A DNA stretch of 17,896 nt. It comes from an uncultured Bacteroidales bacterium (lineage in GTDB: Bacteria > Bacteroidota > Bacteroidia > Bacteroidales > UBA932). Where the stretch lies: NCBI GenBank assembly GCA_946530505.1, contig CAMNAD010000011.1, positions 1 through 17,896 of the forward strand, read 5' to 3'. A program made the position numbers and the translations under genes. The notes beneath the pieces are model-generated. The model had not been told where the DNA came from. It was given only the letters and a program-made list of their open reading frames with translations, and searched no databases. Below are positions 15,478 to 17,896 of this stretch, piece by piece. Positions within the stretch are counted from its first letter, which is position 1, and each line of letters begins with the position of its first letter.

Positions 15478-17538
15478 CTAAAAAAGGCTGAGTTGTTCGA
15501 CAGATTCAGTTTGCGCAGCAGCAGTTGCCTGGGACGGAAGCATTGCCAGGAATGCAGCTTCGTCCATTATCTGAATGCCAAGTTCTTCGCATTTGCGTAA
15601 CTTCTCCGGGCCTGGCTTGGCTCCGGCGAGAAGGAATGAAGTCTTGGAACTGATACTCCCGGAATTCTTGCCTCCGTGTTTCTCGATAAGCGCTTTCATA
15701 TCGTCCCTGGAGATGCTGAAAGTGCCTGAAATGACAATTGTTTTGCCGGCGAGCGCGTCGGAAGCTGCTGCTTCCGTCAAGGCGGAACTGAAACTAAGCC
15801 CGTGGATCTTGAGACGAGAAATTTCCTGCAAGTGGTTTTCGTCACGGAAATACTCGTAAATGCTCTTTGCGCAGACTTCCCCCACATCCGGAACGTTCTT
15901 CAGATCCTCCTCGCTGGCAGACGCTATAGCATCGATGCTGCCGAAATGGCGGGCAAGGGTCTTTGCAGTGGTTTCTCCGACAAAACGGATTCCCAATGCG
16001 AAGAGAACGCGTTCGAACGGTACAGACCTGGATTTGTCCAGGCTTGCGATAAAACGTAGGGCGGATTTCTCTTTCCATCCTTCGAGACTGGTGAGTTGCC
16101 TAGGAGTGAGGTCGTAGAGGTCTGCGGGAGTTCTGGCCAAGCCTAAGTTGAACAACTGGCCTACCGTGGCTTCGCCGGCAAGTATATCCATAGCCTTACG
16201 GCCGGTAAAGTGGAGCAGTTCTCCTTTGATCTGCATGGGGCAGCCGTCACTGTTGGGGCAGAACCACTTGGCTTCGTCTTCTTCGCGCACGAGGGGAGTG
16301 CCGCAGTCAGGGCAGACCCGGGGGAATTCCGGCACCTTGGCACCGGGCTTGCGCCTGAGAGGCTCAACTGCTGTAATCTTAGGGATGATCTCTCCGCCTT
16401 TCTCGACATAGACATAGTCACCTTCGTGTATGTCGAGGGCCCGTATCTGGTCTTCATTGACAAGGGTTGCGCGCTTGACCATCGTTCCGGAAAGCAGTAC
16501 GGGCTCGAGATTGGCTACCGGAGTGATGGCTCCGGTGCGACCAACCTGATAATCTATCGAAAGGATAGGCGTCAGAGCCTGCTCAGCCTTGAATTTGTAG
16601 GCCACAGCCCACCGGGGCGATTTGGCGGTATATCCCAGTTCGCGCTGGAAAGCCATCTCGTTGATCTTGATGACTACACCGTCGGTCGCATAAGGGAGTT
16701 CCTTGCGGTGGACATCCCAATAATCGATAAAATCCTTGATTTCCGCGATGTTCCTGCAAATACGGCGAAGGTCCGACACCGGAAGCCCCCAGGAAGCCGC
16801 AGCGGAGAGGGCCTGGTCGTGGGATTCGAAATCCAGGCTCTGTGCCGGAATGTGATAGAGCGTACACCAAAGTCCGCGCTGGGCTACTTCATCGGGGTTG
16901 ATAAGCTTCAGTGAACCTGATGCTGCGTTGCGCGGATTTGCGAACGGTTGTTCTTCGTCGAGAGCCCGGAGTTCGTTCAGCCGGTCGAATGCTGCATAAG
17001 GCATCAGCACCTCGCCGCGGATTTCGAATTCTTCGGGATAGTCTCCGTGAAGCACCTGAGGGATGTTCGAGATGCGCCTGGCATTCTCGGTGACATCGTC
17101 CCCGACAATGCCGTCTCCCCTGGTGAGAGCCTGCACGAGCCTGCCTTTCTTATATGTGAGGCAGATGGCTGTGCCGTCGAACTTGAGTTCGCAGCAATAT
17201 GTGAATGAAGAAGAGCCAAGGGCCTTGTCGGCCCTGGCGGAGAATTCTTCTACTTCCTGTATCGAATAAGTGTTGCCGAGCGACAGCATGGGATAGCGGT
17301 GCGCCCTCTGCACGAACTCATGCCCTTTTTCAAGGTCGCTGCCTACCTTGGCGGCAGGGGAGTCCGCGGAGGCGAATTCCGGAAAATCCGCCTCCAGAGC
17401 CTCCAGTTCATGCATCAGCTGATCATACTCGTAGTCGGACATTGTGGGGGCGTTGTCGACGTAATAACGCCGGCTGTTCTCCTCCAGGATGTCACGGAGT
17501 TCTATGATCCTGCTATGTGCCGCTTCCCTGTCCATCAT
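15478..17538 (-). CDS. ligA: NAD-dependent DNA ligase LigA
   Basis: This 686-residue enzyme seals nicks in DNA during replication and repair using NAD+. Order of domains: the Ia NAD-binding part (YYVDNAPTMSDYEYDQL, residues 25-41), then the adenylation domain with the nucleophilic lysine K119 in CELKFDGTA. The OB fold follows, with VGRTGAITPVANLEPV near 332-347. Next come a four-cysteine zinc finger (C409, C412, C427, C433), helix-hairpin-helix repeats (about 450-590), and a C-terminal BRCT domain (about 604-680, GKTIVISGTFSISRDDMK). The KFDG motif has Phe where KLDG is more usual, a mild change. Length is normal. The start is the ATG at 17538 or the next one at 17535. It follows the phosphofructokinase-like gene after six bases. 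Confidence 0.97.
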   Translation of the reverse strand: MMDREAAHSRIIELRDILEENSRRYYVDNAPTMSDYEYDQLMHELEALEADFPEFASADSPAAKVGSDLEKGHEFVQRAHRYPMLSLGNTYSIQEVEEFSARADKALGSSSFTYCCELKFDGTAICLTYKKGRLVQALTRGDGIVGDDVTENARRISNIPQVLHGDYPEEFEIRGEVLMPYAAFDRLNELRALDEEQPFANPRNAASGSLKLINPDEVAQRGLWCTLYHIPAQSLDFESHDQALSAAASWGLPVSDLRRICRNIAEIKDFIDYWDVHRKELPYATDGVVIKINEMAFQRELGYTAKSPRWAVAYKFKAEQALTPILSIDYQVGRTGAITPVANLEPVLLSGTMVKRATLVNEDQIRALDIHEGDYVYVEKGGEIIPKITAVEPLRRKPGAKVPEFPRVCPDCGTPLVREEDEAKWFCPNSDGCPMQIKGELLHFTGRKAMDILAGEATVGQLFNLGLARTPADLYDLTPRQLTSLEGWKEKSALRFIASLDKSRSVPFERVLFALGIRFVGETTAKTLARHFGSIDAIASASEEDLKNVPDVGEVCAKSIYEYFRDENHLQEISRLKIHGLSFSSALTEAAASDALAGKTIVISGTFSISRDDMKALIEKHGGKNSGSISSKTSFLLAGAKPGPEKLRKCEELGIQIMDEAAFLAMLPSQATAAAQTESVEQLSLF

Positions 17539-17544
17539 AGGATA

Positions 17545-17896
17545 TTACCAGCAGAGAATCTTCTTGAAGTCGTACTCCTCAGGATTGGGGACATACTTCT
17601 TCGCAGCTTCGTAATCTGCGGGGGTGATGTAATGGCAGATATGCGCATAGTAGTTCTGCGCTGTGCCGCCCTCGATGTTCACGCGACGCGGAGGAATCTT
17701 GCCTTCTGCGTTCTGCAGATCTTTTAGATAAAGGGGATGAGCCTCACCGTCGGCGTCGACATATACCATGCAGCCGGTCTCGCCCTTAGCAAAGAGTTCG
17801 TATGCTCCCATTGCGAGTTCGGTGCAGTATGTAAGGTCGTAACCGATAGGATCCTGGCAGCGGACGTCGTAGCCGATTTCCACGGGACGGGTCTTG
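17545..17896 (-). CDS. 6-phosphofructokinase-like protein, C-terminal fragment
   Basis: The frame is open to the window edge, so only the last 116 residues are seen; a GTG at 17881-17883 is an internal Val codon and not a convincing start. The fragment begins KTRPVEIGYDVRCQDPIGYD, like the conserved IGYELRCADPI block of long, often pyrophosphate-dependent phosphofructokinases. It continues with GETGCMVYVDADGE, KDLQNAEGKIPPRRVN and ITPADYEAAKKY, and ends EEYDFKKILCW. Such enzymes phosphorylate fructose-6-phosphate in glycolysis. Phosphate donor and active site cannot be judged because the N-terminal domain is missing. The assignment is from remembered family pattern, so it is less certain than the other genes. 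It is the first visible gene of the minus-strand operon, and the operon promoter must lie beyond the window or upstream. Confidence 0.65.
   Translation of the reverse strand, partial: KTRPVEIGYDVRCQDPIGYDLTYCTELAMGAYELFAKGETGCMVYVDADGEAHPLYLKDLQNAEGKIPPRRVNIEGGTAQNYYAHICHYITPADYEAAKKYVPNPEEYDFKKILCW

Noticed and set aside
14762..15481. Plus-strand open frame (239 codons) opposite yihY
   Set aside because: The translation is acidic and low in pattern, while the minus strand encodes a clear YihY membrane protein.
17881..17883. GTG as a true start of a small 112-residue gene at the right edge
   Set aside because: The frame stays open to the window end, and the upstream codons continue a phosphofructokinase-like block.

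Overview
This window is a housekeeping stretch of a chromosome from a member of the Bacteroidota, most likely order Bacteroidales. I base this on gene content and order (a Psd gene directly behind ftsH-cdsA, a BirA without the DNA-binding domain, an SbsA-type Ig-like lipoprotein beside a PorT-like outer-membrane barrel, a plant-like IspG), on the absence of obvious Shine-Dalgarno sequences, and on promoter elements of the Bacteroidota TAnnTTTG type. I cannot name a genus from the sequence alone. I see no tRNA, rRNA, CRISPR array, insertion sequence or prophage gene.

Layout. (1) Positions 2-4649, plus strand: the 3' part of an N-acetylmuramoyl-L-alanine amidase, an AT-rich gap of 213 bases, then dnaA, an M20 aminoacyl-histidine dipeptidase (pepD) and rpe, closely packed. 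(2) Positions 4597-5298, minus strand: birA, convergent with rpe and overlapping its 3' end. (3) Positions 5299-5350: a 52-base divergent control region holding two opposed TAnnTTTG boxes and a dyad repeat. (4) Positions 5351-8597, plus strand: ftsH-cdsA-psd, a membrane quality-control and phospholipid operon. It ends at a strong hairpin terminator that lies inside the 3' coding region of the convergent ispG. (5) Positions 8578-17896, minus strand: one tightly coupled series, read in transcription order as a phosphofructokinase-like gene (partial), ligA, a YihY/BrkB membrane protein, a bifunctional Rel/SpoT, an Ig-like lipoprotein, an outer-membrane barrel protein and ispG. Adjacent genes are 2-6 bases apart or overlap, with three ATGA stop/start overlaps.

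The gene products cover replication start (DnaA), DNA sealing (LigA), membrane proteolysis (FtsH), phosphatidylethanolamine synthesis (CdsA, Psd), isoprenoid synthesis (IspG), the stringent response (Rel), central carbon metabolism (Rpe, phosphofructokinase), biotinylation (BirA), dipeptide breakdown (PepD) and the envelope (amidase, lipoprotein, barrel, YihY).

I do not see a new defence, mobile or secretion system. The notable signal is compaction. BirA lacks its C-terminal domain. CdsA lacks a central membrane block. IspG lacks most of the large inserted domain expected in this phylum. The usual rsfS gene is absent between birA and ftsH. Convergent genes overlap, and a terminator is built into coding sequence. 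The judgments about typical length and typical neighbours come from memory of these families and need alignment.
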